Assembly: GCA_963675135.1 (NCBI GenBank)
Contig: OY776130.1
Span: 21,630,001 to 21,694,000 of the forward strand
Origin: Galeopsis tetrahit
Taxonomy: Eukaryota; Streptophyta; Magnoliopsida; Lamiales; Lamiaceae
DNA length: 64,000 bases
Reading direction: 5' to 3'
Of the stretch, positions 54,409-64,000 are shown piece by piece. The notes beneath the pieces are model-generated. The model was given only the letters and a program-made list of their open reading frames with translations, did not search any database and had not been told where the DNA came from. How positions within the stretch are numbered: the first letter of the stretch is position 1; each line of letters opens with the position of its first letter. The translations under genes and the position numbers were made by a program.

Positions 54409-55028
54409 ATGGCGACTCCCAAAAGCACTCATTTCATCCTACCTTGGTTGTCTCCAATATCAAGAATCACATCTCCATTACCCTTGAGATGGAGAATGTG
54501 CAATACGGTACATGGGTCGAACTCTTCAAGACTCATGCTCGTTCTCACCGTGTTCTGCATCATATCATTTCGACTGACCCACCTACGCCGATTCCGACTG
54601 ACGGTGATGAAAAAGACATGTGGCTAACCTTAGATGCCACGATCTTGGGCTGGATCTTTGCCATAATTTCGCCAGATTTGCTACAAACGATTATCGAACC
54701 GGAGATGAAGGTTGTCACGGCGTGGGACAGGTTAAAGGATATTTTTGAAGATAATAAGAACTCACGTGCTGTCTCCCTGGAACAGGAGTTCTCCCATACA
54801 TTTTTGGAGTCGTTTCCAAATGCTTCATCGTATTGTAAAAAGCTTAAGGTTATGTCCGATCAGCTTAAGAACGTTGGCGCATCGGTATCGAATGATCGCC
54901 TCGTCCTTCAACTGGTGTCGGGGTTGACTGATGCATATGGCAGTATCGCTACGTTAATCCGTCAACGTGATCCACTACCAAAATTCTACCAAGCCCGATC
55001 GATGCTTGTTCTTGAGGAGGAGCCTTAA
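54409..55028 (+). pseudogene. copia gag
   Basis: The ATG at 54409 starts MATPKSTHF, then the frame is lost within 30 bp; the gag domain continues in the next frame from 54444 (VVSNIKNHISITLE). The core has WLTLDATILGWIFAIIS, AWDRLKDIFEDNKNSRAV and LKNVGASVSNDRLVLQLVSGL, the UBN2 gag pattern of plant copia elements such as the Ale/Retrofit group. A stop at 55026-55028 separates it from the zinc-knuckle/protease region. Confidence 0.88.
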
Positions 55029-55174
55029 CCCTCAAAGCTTCGTCGGCGACGGCGTTACTGACCACAGGTGCGCCGCCAATTGGACATGGTTCTCATCTGA
55101 CTACTACTGGGCGTGGTAAAAAGAAGAAGAAGGGCAACAAGGCCCATCATCAATATTCTGGACCAACCCAACAC

Positions 55175-57430
55175 TTGGGTCAAACCCAGCATCCATATGC
55201 ACCCATGTGGCCCACTCCTTGGTCTACCCAGCCGGCGTGGCAATGGCCTGCTACGTGGCCCGTGTCACCTTGTCCGTACCCAACTCTGCCGTGGGCTCCT
55301 CAGTCTCGACCTGCCACGCCAGGCTACCGCCAACAACAGCCCTCAACACAACCAGGTCTTTTGGGTCCTCTACCTCAAGCTTATTCAGTGCAAAATAGTC
55401 CTTCTCCCACTGATATTGAAGCTGCAATGGTCACCCTCGGCTTGACACCTCCAGACAACAGTTGGTATATGGACACTGGTGCCACGTCTCATATGGCATC
55501 GGGGGCAGGTACTCTTGACTCGTATGTTAATTTGAGCATTCCTAATTCAATTCTTGTTGGTAATGGTGGTCAACTTCCAATTTTGGGTACTGGACATGCT
55601 AATTTATCTTCCCCTCACCCCCCTTTATCCCTACGTAATGTGCTTCATGTTCCTAGAATAATTAAAAATCTTGTTTATGTACGTCAATTCACTCGAGATA
55701 ATTCTGTGTCTATAGAATTTGATCCGTTTGGTTTTTCTGTAAAGGATTTTTGGACGGAGAGCCCTCTAATGAGGTGTGAAAGTACGGGGGAGCTTTATCC
55801 TATCACTTCTACCACTTCGACAACTCTTGCTGCGTTGTCTTCCGGGGTATGGCATGATAGACTAGGGCATCCGGGCAAACCTGTTTTTGATGCTTTACGT
55901 AGAAACAATTTTATTTCTTGTAATAAGTTGCACACTCCCTCCCTTTGCAATTCTTGTTGTCTTGGCAAACATACAAAACTTCCTTTTGCTAAGTCTTTGT
56001 CTACTTCATATTATCCATTTGATATTGTGCACTGTGATTTATGGACATCACCAGTTTTGAGTTCCATAGGTCATCGGTATTATGTTATTTTTTTGGATAA
56101 TTACTCTAATTTCTTATGGATATTTTCTATTGCTAGAAAATTTCAAGTTTTTACGACGTTTCTCTCTTTCCGTGCATTTGTCCGAACTCAATTTGAGAGA
56201 GATATTAAGTCATTTCAATGTGATAATGGTGGTGAGTTTGACAATCATATGTTTTCTGAATTTTGTTCAAAGAATGGTATGATTATGAGATATTCTTGTC
56301 CATATACGTCTTCCCAAAATGGGAAAGCCGAGCATTAATTTCGTACGATAAATAACATGATCCGTACACTTTTGTTTCGTGCAGCCGTCCCATCCTATTT
56401 CTGGCATCACGCCCTCCATATGGCGACATACCTCCTAAACATCTTACCACACCAACATATGTCCTATCATACTCCCCTTCTTCGGTTGTATCTCAAGCAA
56501 CTGTCATATTCTCATCTTCGTATATTTGGGTGTTTGTGTTATCCCTTATATTCGTCTTCTACCATTCATAAACTTCAGCCCCATTCTACACCGTGCGTAT
56601 TTCTTGGGTATCCTTCAAACCATCGGGGGTACAAATGTTTTGATATGGTGAATAGAAAAGCTATAGTTTGTCGTCATGTTCTATTCGATGAGTCCCAGTT
56701 TCCGTTCCTTGATGTTGGCCCCCAAACTTCTTCTTCTTATGAATTTCTAGAGGATACACCATCTCCATATGTTTTGCACCACCTCTCAACTCAAACACCC
56801 CATCCTCCATCGCCTCCAGCGTCGGCTGGTCCTCGGACACCAGGTGTTGTCTCCCCAATAAATCCGAACCCCGATCCTCCGCCTGTACTGGCCGAGCCAC
56901 CCCCTCCTCCTCCCGATAGGCCTATTACTCGAAGCCAACATGGCATCTTTCGACCAAAGCGCCTATTTAATTTACTCACTACTGTTGCCAAGTCACCCAT
57001 TCCCAAAAATCCTATTGTAGCCTTGAAAGATCCAAATTGGAAGTTAGCTATGCAGGATGAATTTAATGCTTTTATTAATAATAAGACGTGGGAGTTGGTT
57101 CCTCGTCCTAATGGTGCTAATGTGATCCGTTCCATGTGGATTTTTACTCACAAGGAACGTTCTGACGGTTCTTTTGAGAGGCATAAAACCCGACTTGTAG
57201 GTGATGGACAAACTCAAAGAGTAGGGATTGACTGTGGTGAGACGTTTAGCCCGGTGGTCAAACCCGCTACGATTCGCACAGTGTTATCACTGGCTCTCTC
57301 GAAAACATGGTCAATTCATCAACTTGACGTAAAGAATGCCTTTCTCCATGGCACGTTGACAGACACTATTTACATGCACCAACCCGTTGGATTTCGCAGT
57401 TCCACTCATCTGATCATGTCTGTTTGTTGA
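55175..57430 (+). pseudogene. copia pol, protease-integrase-RT start
   Basis: Translation gives a Pro/Gln-rich linker, the protease site SWYMDTGATSHM, a preintegrase finger (WHDRLGHPGK ... CNSCCLGKH) and the integrase core with all three acidic residues (VHCDLWTS, QCDNGGEFD, and Glu in NGKAEH). A TAA stop at 56336-56338 follows the Glu. The frame continues to the integrase C-terminus (YFWHHALHMATYLLN, RIFGCLCYP), a Pro-rich linker and RT motifs (LAMQDEFNAF, IHQLDVKNAFLHG). At about 57424 the frame shifts. Confidence 0.9.
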
Positions 57431-58545
57431 AAAGATCTTTGTATGGTTTGAAACAGGCACCGCGAGCTTGGAACAAGCGATTCTCTGATTTTGTCACTTT
57501 TCTTGGGTTTATACGCAGTAGGTGTGATCACTCTTTATTTGTCTTCTGTCAGGGTAATCAAATGACATACTTGCTTCTTTATGTTGATGATATACTGCTC
57601 ACGGCTTCCTCTGATACTCTTCGTTAGCAGTTTATTGCTCAACTTAGTGCTGAGTTCGCAATGAAGGATTTTGGACCTGCTCATTACTTCTTGGGGGTGG
57701 CAGTTTCGTCTCATAACAATGGTCTATTTCTTTCACAGCGAAAATATGTTATTGACATTCTAAATCGAGCAGGTCTTCTTTCTTGCAAACCTGCGCATAC
57801 ACCGGTGGACACGAAGCCAAAGCTTAGCCTCACATCTAGTCCGCCGGTTACCGACCCTACTCTCTATCGTAGCTTAGCCTGCGCACTCCAATATCTGACA
57901 TTCACTCGTCCAGATATTGTGTATGCAGTACAACAAATTTGCCTATTTATGCATGATCCTCGCGAGGCTCATATGGCGGCTGTCAAACGTGTACTACGTT
58001 ACATTCAAGGCACTCTCGATTATGGCCTTCATTTATCTCCATCATCTACTTCATCTATGGTTGCCTATACGGATGCGGACTGGGCTGGCTGTCTTGACAC
58101 ACACCGCTCCACATCTGGATATAGTGTGTTCTTGGGTGATAATCTTCTTTCATGGTCTTCCAAGAGGCAAAACACGCTATCTCGCTCTAGCGCTGAAGTG
58201 GAGTACCGGGGCGTTGCCAATGTCGTTTCGGATACGTGCTGGCTTCGGAACCTGCTCCTTGAGTTGCATTGTCCAATATCTACGGCTACCTTGGTTTATT
58301 GTGACAATGTTAGCGCCATCTATCTATCTGGAAACCCGGTTCAACACCAGCGGACCAAACATGTTGAACTTGATATCCATTTTGTCCGTGAAAAGGTCTC
58401 GAAGGGGGACGTTCGGGTTTTGCATGTTCCATCTCGCTATCAGATTGCAGATATATTCACGAAGGGACTTCCTCAATTATTATTTGACCAATTCCGAAAC
58501 AATCTCAACGTCGGTCTGCCGCCCGTTTCGCTTGTGGGGGAGTAA
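57424..58545 (+). pseudogene. copia pol, RT catalytic part and RNase H
   Basis: This shifted frame carries LKRSLYGLKQAPRAWNKRF and the catalytic YVDDILLTASS, then a TAG at 57625-57627. The same frame continues with MKDFGPAHYFLGVAV and the RNase H domain (YTDADWAGCLDTHRSTSG, SSAEVEYRGVANV, VYCDNVSAIYLS, RTKHVELDIHFVREKV, IFTKGLP). It ends at 58545 within the start of the 3' LTR. With three visible breaks in pol plus the gag frameshift, this copy is inactive. Confidence 0.92.
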
Positions 58546-58836
58546 TAGATGTATATATGTTAATATCTTTAGAGAATTGTTGTAATTATGAATAGTGATT
58601 TGATTAGCATGATTAGTGCATAGAGTGCATAATTATTGGTCATGTATGTGTATATAGATTGATTTTTTTTTTTTTGATAACAAGTTAAATACCCATCCCT
58701 TTTTCCCCTCCCCATGACTCGAACCCAGGACCTAAGGCGTAGGTAGTGGTGCTCTAACCACTTGAGCTATCCCACTTTGTCGTGTATATAGATTGATGAT
58801 TATCAATGAGATGACTACGGAAATTACAATCCTTTG
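58543..58836 (+). repeat. 3' LTR of the copia element, interrupted by a SINE
   Basis: Follows a polypurine tract (TTGTGGGGGAG, ending at 58542). Without the SINE and its duplication it is about 160 bp and matches the 5' LTR. The SINE at 58664-58781 is absent from the 5' LTR, so it arrived after the copia element. GATTA follows at 58837-58841. Confidence 0.88.
58664..58781 (-). mobile_element. tRNA-derived SINE, copy 2
   Basis: 118 bp, nearly identical to the copy at 50228-50338, with the same A box, B box and body. Its A tail is longer (T run at 58664-58675 in plus orientation). The 16-bp duplication GTGTATATAGATTGAT flanks it at 58648-58663 and 58782-58797. Confidence 0.94.
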
Positions 58837-58841
58837 GATTA

Positions 58842-60398
58842 TTGGAGGTGGTTGATTCAAATCGATTGTTAACTCGGAGTCCATGTATGTGTAGAATAAA
58901 GAGCGGCTAAATTTTCAAAATCTTAGTGCGAAAATTTTCAAATTTTGGTGAATTTTGCCTTTTGAGCTGGCCGTGAATTCTCTCCCCGTTTAGATTTTTT
59001 GGGCTTGGAATCTGAATTTGTGAAGAAAGCTGAATTTGTTAGTAGGCTGTTTGCGGGCTTGCTGGTAGCAATTTTGTAAGCTATTTGTTGCTGGTTCGTG
59101 TGCTTGTGAGCGTGAATATTGCTGTTTCAAGTTGGGCTGAATGCATGTTGTTTTAGCATTGCTTGTTTTTATTTTTGACATCTTGCCAATTTGATCCAAA
59201 AAAAATAAATTGATTTCTTTACTTGATAATTCGTTGAGGTTACTTATTAATGTTGAAAAATTGAATGACTTAGGTTAGAATCTGTTTTAGGCGCCAATTT
59301 CCGCTGTAAAATGGAAAAATATTTGATGGGACCAAAAACGCTAAAATTGAATGACTTATGAGTTGTTGTATAAATTCTTATTTTCATGGTTTTTCTTTTT
59401 ATGTTTGCACGTGTGATTTTTGGTTGTATTCTAAATAATGTATTATGTATTACATGTATATTTCTCTGTTTTTTGAAAATGTTTCATGTTAGTGTACGTT
59501 GTTCTGCAAACCCCTTTTTCATCATTTTAATTGAAAAGTGTATGTTGTTTACACTAAATTGTACGTTGTTTACACTGAAAAATGTAAATGTAAACGTAAA
59601 TGAAAATATTAATTTATGAAAGTATTAATAACATTAATGTATGTTTTTTCATTAAAAAGTGTATATTAATGATTTAATTGAAAAGTGTATGTTGTTTTCA
59701 CTTAAAAATACAAATGAAATTTGTAATTTATGTAAGTTGCTAAAGAGTGTGTGTTTTTCTTATTGAAAAGTGTATGTTGATTTAACTGTAAAGTGTTTTT
59801 CCCTTTGGTTTGCTCAGATATGAGGACTAAGATGTGTGCATATAGGAGATCTGATAAGAGGAAGCTTGAGACTGTTGTTAATGATTCTTCTAAGAAGTCA
59901 AATATTGACGAAGTTAAAGTTCCTAGACGATTACCTCATAGTGCGAATTGACATGAGATGTGTAAACCTTAGGTTTATGGACCCATCCCTGTTTGTTTTC
60001 ATTTTTTCACATTTAGATTTAAAAACTAAACCATTGTTTGGTTCATTAAATGAAATTGGATTAAAACATAAATTTGCATAAGTACCCTCGATTAAGTCTG
60101 AAATTAGGGTTAGGTTGTATCGTGTAATCAAGTTGTCATCTATACAATTTTAGAGATGCTCAATTGACGACACAAGTGAGGTTGCTACGTCGGTGGGTGC
60201 GATCGACTAAGTTCAGGCGGCGATGCAGTCGTTTGGCATGGGATGCGGCCGTCGTTTGATTGGGGATTTGCAAACCTCAAGAAGAGTAGACCTGGGCCCC
60301 GCTCTCGGAGCACTACATAAAATGTCGGTATAGCTGAGAGGGTCGTTTCCAAGGGCATATGATCCCTCGCTAAATTGCGAGTTATTTCCCAAGGAATT
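58842..60398. other. unassigned 1.55-kb stretch with GTGTATGTTG repeats
   Basis: No domain is recognised. Words like AAAAGTGTATGTTGTTTACACT recur loosely between 59520 and 59800. A frame of about 40 codons starts at an ATG at 59821 just after an acceptor-like TTTGCTCAG and is Lys/Arg-rich (MRTKMCAYRRSDKRKLETVV); it may be an exon of a decayed transposon gene. The last 300 bp are GC-richer and unassigned. Confidence 0.35.
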
Positions 60399-61653
60399 TG
60401 TAGGTCCCCAAAGTTGAGTTAATATCGAGTAAGCTAGTGAAAATGTCTAGAGGGGGGTGAATAGACTTTTCAAAATTCTTTCGATATATCAAAGTACAAT
60501 ATGCGGAATACAGAAATTAATCAATGAGCCCAATTCAAGTTTATACTCAACTTCTTAATTCGAGAACTCTGTTCTATACTCAACTAGTCTTGTTCAGATA
60601 TGTATGTTTAACAAGTAAACAATTAAAACAAAACAGTAAAGTAAACAACACAAACAATTTATAGTGGTTCGACAACTTGTCTACGTCCACTCTCACAAAC
60701 CCAGTTGTGATGTTTCCACTAACTCTTCCAATCGAGTACAAAGTGTGTGCGTTCTTGTGATTTTAAGTCCCAAGAAAAAGACTTAGATCTTCTCGACTAT
60801 ACTACTAAGTATATCTTCGATCTTACTAGAGATTTACAAGTATCTAGCAACTTGATAACAGTAAACAAAAACTAAAAACTTATTCAGTAGCAGTCTTCTG
60901 GTTTCTTCACTTGTCTTCCGACTTGCTTTCTGAACTTCAACTCTGAGAGTAACTTGCTTCAAAATGCTTCAGTAATTCTTCAGCACGTAGATTTGCAGTA
61001 TTTCAGTAGTCTTAAATCAATAAACACCTTGAGGTATTTATAGACTTCAACTTCAAGAACTTAGTCAGTTGTAACCAACTCTTCTTGAAAACTAACTTCA
61101 TAATTTCTTCAGCTTATCCATCCACGCGTTTCTGGTTAATTAGTTATTTCTAACTAACTCTTTAATCCTTATCTTCACACGCGTTTCATCTTCAAGTTGA
61201 CTTGTCTAGTTGAGTCTTGTTGCGCACCTGTCTTGTGTAGACTTCATTCTTCTCTTCTTGTGCGGTCTTCTTCAGTAGTAGACTATTCTAATCCTAACAA
61301 GACTATTACATTACTTTAAGCTCTTTTCTTATAAAGCTTAGTTAACTTATAAAACTATACAATGAATATTACATATGAACATCATGAGCTTCTATACAAT
61401 GTTTCGCATAGCTCAATAACAACCTAAACATTATGAATAATAAATATGAAGTACTTATAGTTCGTACTTATCTTTTAATATATAACAACACTTGTCTTTA
61501 TGTGAACTCTACTGGTCTGTTCAAGATGACTTCTCTTAACTAGACTAGATCAGTCAACACTTAGAAAATATTCAAACTACTTTTGGCTTATCAAAACTTC
61601 ATCTTTATCTTTTATCATCATTTAGGACTTGTTCTAGGATTCATATCCCAACA
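60399..61653 (-). repeat. 3' LTR of a further sirevirus (LTR V)
   Basis: A 1255-bp LTR starts TGTAGGTCCCCAAAG (mutated from TGTTGGTCC) and ends TTCATATCCCAACA. It includes TCTAGAGGGGGGTGAATAG near the U5 end, as in many sirevirus LTRs, and a TATA box (CTATAAATA on the minus strand, 61035-61043). The polypurine tract lies directly to its right. Confidence 0.88.
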
Positions 61654-61787
61654 ATTTCCCCCTTTTTGATGAAGCCAAAACTACTTGAATCTTTTCTCAA
61701 TAGTAGACTAGTTAAGTAGTTATCTTGTCTTTAAACATCAAATAGTACATATGTTTTCATTCATTCAAAATAATACCAGTAGATATT
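61654..61787 (-). mobile_element. polypurine tract and 3' end of the V element
   Basis: On the minus strand GGCTTCATCAAAAAGGGGG followed by AAAT precedes the LTR, the sirevirus polypurine signature. The internal region is cut at 61788 by the LTR of another sirevirus, so the rest of V, if present, lies beyond the window. Confidence 0.88.
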
Positions 61788-63691
61788 TGTTGGGAATAAA
61801 ATGATTTTGATTTAGATACCAAAACCCCTGATTGATGATGTTCAGATTAGTTGAGATAAGCTCAAGTCTAGTTCAGGCAAGTTGTCTCAGTACACTTGGG
61901 TAAGTAGAATGCTTAAGTCTAAAAATCTCAGGAATGTTGTGAGATTTTAGTGTTCAGGATAGTTGTCCAAAGCTGGAATGTTAGGCAGCTTGATAAGTGT
62001 TAAGTGTCTAGGCCAAAGTTGCTGAACTTTCAAGACAAGCTGACCAAGTGGACAACTGAGCTGAAGAGATCAAGAACATTAAAGCAGTACTCATAAATGC
62101 AAATGATCAAGACAGTTGAAGTACAAATGATCAAGAGCATTGAATGCCAAAGCTTACAGAAGACACATTCAATGAAGCATTTATTGCCAATCATGCCTGA
62201 ACCAAGCATTGAAGACTTAGAGCATTAAAGAGTGAAGCATTGAATGAATGTTGGAACATTCTAAATTGCAGCAGGAATGTTCAGGGAGCTTGTCCCATCT
62301 GACCGTTGGTTGAGTGTAGAGTTTGCCACAAATCAACCTTGGGAAATGTGCATATTTGGAATCTGACACAAGTCTTCTCAGCCGCATTTTTCAGAAGTCA
62401 ACACATTCATTCAAGCAACCATTGAAGAGCCCTTTTACACAGTGGATAAAAGGATGCCAAGCTTCATAGCCGTTTCAATGGTGCTGCAAATAGACATATT
62501 TGAATTGCTATCCCTCCAACGGTTAGTTGTTCAAATTTGTCTATAAATACAGAAGTGATCAAAGGGATTCAAAATCCAACTACAAGCTATCAAACTATTA
62601 TCAAGCTTTCAAAGGAAACCAAGCTGTTCTTCAGAATCCTAAGTTTCCTGAATCACTTCAATTAGCTAAGCCAATCTTTGTAATCATCCAAAGCTTAGCA
62701 TAGAGATATCCTAAGCCTTTACACTGTTCTTATTGTAAAGGATATCTCAACTAGTTGGAACCAAACCTCAAACCCTTATCTCATTTAGTGAAGAGAGTGT
62801 TTGTTGTAGAAGTGAAGAGTTAAGGATTGTTAGAGTAAAACACAGTCTTAACTCAGAGAGATTGAGCACTAGGACTCAGATTATCCTAGGGATCAAAACA
62901 CTAAGAGAGTGTTGTTGATCAGTGCACCTTGGCACTATAAAAGAAGCTAATTCCATTGTGAAGGAATTATCCTGTTCAATCAGGGAAAGTGGATGTAGGA
63001 GCTTGAGTCTCTGAACCACTATAAACTTGTGTGCCATTTACTTACTGCATTCTTTATTGCACTTACATTCAATCATATTTCAAAGAAGCAAAACTCAGTA
63101 AGTGAGAAAAACTGTTTTGGACAAAGTCCCTGATAACTGTCTTTTCAGAAATTAACTTGGAGTATTTCTTTAAGTCAAAGGCCAACCACATTCCGCACTT
63201 AGCAACTCTTTTAGACATTTAGCCAACTGATCACTCAATAGTAATTAGTATGACAAGTATCTATCAAAGTTCACACTCAGGCCAGTTGTGAGACAACCTG
63301 CCTGATAAGACTAGTTTTGTTAAAAAGAAAAGAATTGGGATAGTCTTGGGTGAGACCGTCTCACAGAATGAGATCCGTGAGACGGCTTTTATATATAAAA
63401 AGTGATAATGTTTGAGCAAAAAGTGATAGTGTTTAAGTAAAAAGTGATAGTCACTTTTATTAAAAATATTATCACTTTTTATTAAAACATTATCACTTTT
63501 TTTACCCACCAAAATTTAGAAAAAAAATATGGATTATCCTACCCAAAATTTTGAAATATGGGTTAAAAGGATCCGTCTCACAGAAAAGGATCCGTGAGAC
63601 GGTCTCACACAAGTTTTTGCCAAAAGAATTTGCATACACAAGTGCATTCCCCCCCCCATACACTTGTGTTATACTCCACCAAGGACCAACA
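61788..63691 (+). repeat. 5' LTR of a plus-strand sirevirus (LTR U)
   Basis: Runs from TGTTGGGAATAAAATG to AAGGACCAACA; about 1610 bp once the MITE is excluded. It is a diverged relative of the LTR B family. Its core promoter has TCCAACGGTTA (62515-62525), a full MSA-type match, and CTATAAATA (62541-62549). Near its end are the hairpin arms ACACAAGTGCAT (63636-63647) and ATACACTTGTGT (63658-63669) around C9. The left flank ATATT (61783-61787) would be its 5-bp duplication; the right end is outside the window. Confidence 0.92.
63337..63621. mobile_element. Mutator-like MITE, copy 2
   Basis: 285 bp, in opposite orientation to copy 1. Ends: GGGATAGTCTTGGGTGAGAC on the left and, reversed, GGCAAAAACTTGTGTGAGAC on the right, both continuing CGTCTCAC. 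A perfect 9-bp duplication, AAAAGAATT, is at 63328-63336 and 63622-63630. Sibling LTRs have uninterrupted AAAAGAATTTGCATAC at this point, which proves the insertion. Confidence 0.95.
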
Positions 63692-63693
63692 AG

Positions 63694-63705
63694 TGGTATC
63701 AGAGT
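63694..63705 (+). promoter_or_regulatory. primer-binding site of the U element
   Basis: TGGTATCAGAGT, the initiator tRNA-Met site with the last C changed to T, two bases after the LTR. It fixes the LTR as a 5' LTR and the element as plus-strand. Confidence 0.93.
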
Positions 63706-63829
63706 AGGGGTTCATAGACCACTGCTTCTGAAAATCATTGATTTTCAAAATCACATTTTCTGTGGTCACTGAACTGATCTAAATTTCTGAAAAACCTATC
63801 TGTGTTCATCTTATATTATTTCTGTTGAA

Positions 63830-64000
63830 ATGGCTAACAATGCAGTTCCAGGAGATGCTGTCAACACCATCAACAACATGGGTCCAAACCAAGTCAATCA
63901 TATTTCTCATCACAAATTGCCAATGTTCTCAATTGAGAACTATGATTTCTGGAAGATCAGGATGAGAGCACATCTTACTTGCCAGCATGATGAGATGCTT
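63830..64000 (+). CDS. sirevirus U gag, N-terminus (runs off the window)
   Basis: Starts MANNAVPGDAVNTINNMG and contains the conserved block NHISHHKLPMFSIENYDFW (about residues 23-41) that also opens the gag of copies C and Y. The N-terminal tail differs, lacking their Asn/Gln-rich run. The frame is open for all 57 visible codons. Whether the complete gag is intact cannot be judged. Confidence 0.88.
   Translation, partial: MANNAVPGDAVNTINNMGPNQVNHISHHKLPMFSIENYDFWKIRMRAHLTCQHDEML

Overview
This is nuclear DNA from a flowering plant, most likely a eudicot; the sequence does not let me name a genus. It is AT-rich with one compact intronless plant gene. The rest is layered transposable elements of plant-specific types: sireviruses with the Met-initiator primer site and the AAAAAGGGGG polypurine tract, plant-type hAT, CACTA, Mutator-like, Tourist and Stowaway elements, a tRNA-derived SINE and a Helitron terminus. 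There is no operon structure, prokaryotic signal or CRISPR array. The only convincing cellular gene is a calmodulin-like CML13/CML14 gene at 43673-44116.

Layout. 1-5006: probable CACTA transposon interior carrying MITEs. Its right subterminal repeats and TIR end at 5006, inside a sirevirus LTR (5007-6562). 6563-14994: 3' half of a second sirevirus (called W): promoter-like spacer, large additional ORF (aORF) after pol, broken by a solo LTR at 8935-10490, then a 3' LTR ending at 14994. 14995-22913: 3' half of sirevirus X: RNase H tail of pol, spacer, 4.7 kb aORF, polypurine tract, LTR. 23420-37857: a tandem sirevirus array on the minus strand (LTR fragment - copy C - shared LTR - copy Y - LTR) bounded by one 5-bp duplication, CAAAT. 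38205-38236: Helitron 3' end. 39107-41290: decayed LINE split by a Tourist MITE. 41740-42422: hAT (TTF type) relic. 42679-43387: Mutator-like TIR element. 43673-44116: CML gene. 45480-49735: second hAT transposase pseudogene on the minus strand, split by a small Ty3 element (46331-48738). 50228-50338 and 58664-58781: two copies of one SINE. 52534-52809 and 53710-54065: Stowaway MITEs. 54159-58836: Ty1/copia element of another lineage. 60399-61787: 3' end of a minus-strand sirevirus, itself interrupted at 61788 by the 5' LTR and gag of a plus-strand sirevirus that runs off the window.

How the parts work together. Each sirevirus would be transcribed from a conserved CTATAAATA box in its LTR, primed by initiator tRNA-Met, and encodes gag, then protease-integrase-RT-RNase H, then the aORF. 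Every copy whose full extent is visible is disabled by stop codons, frameshifts, deletions or insertions; the leading gag fragment at 63830-64000 is open as far as it can be read. The most unusual signals are possible cis-acting RNA features of these elements: repeats complementary to the primer-binding site near the polypurine tract, a poly(C)-loop hairpin in U5 with a paired-arm 2-bp extension in a diverged copy, a three-unit 23-bp dyad repeat just after pol, and MSA-like (Myb3R) sites next to the TATA boxes of the LTRs and of one aORF. These are reported as hypotheses.
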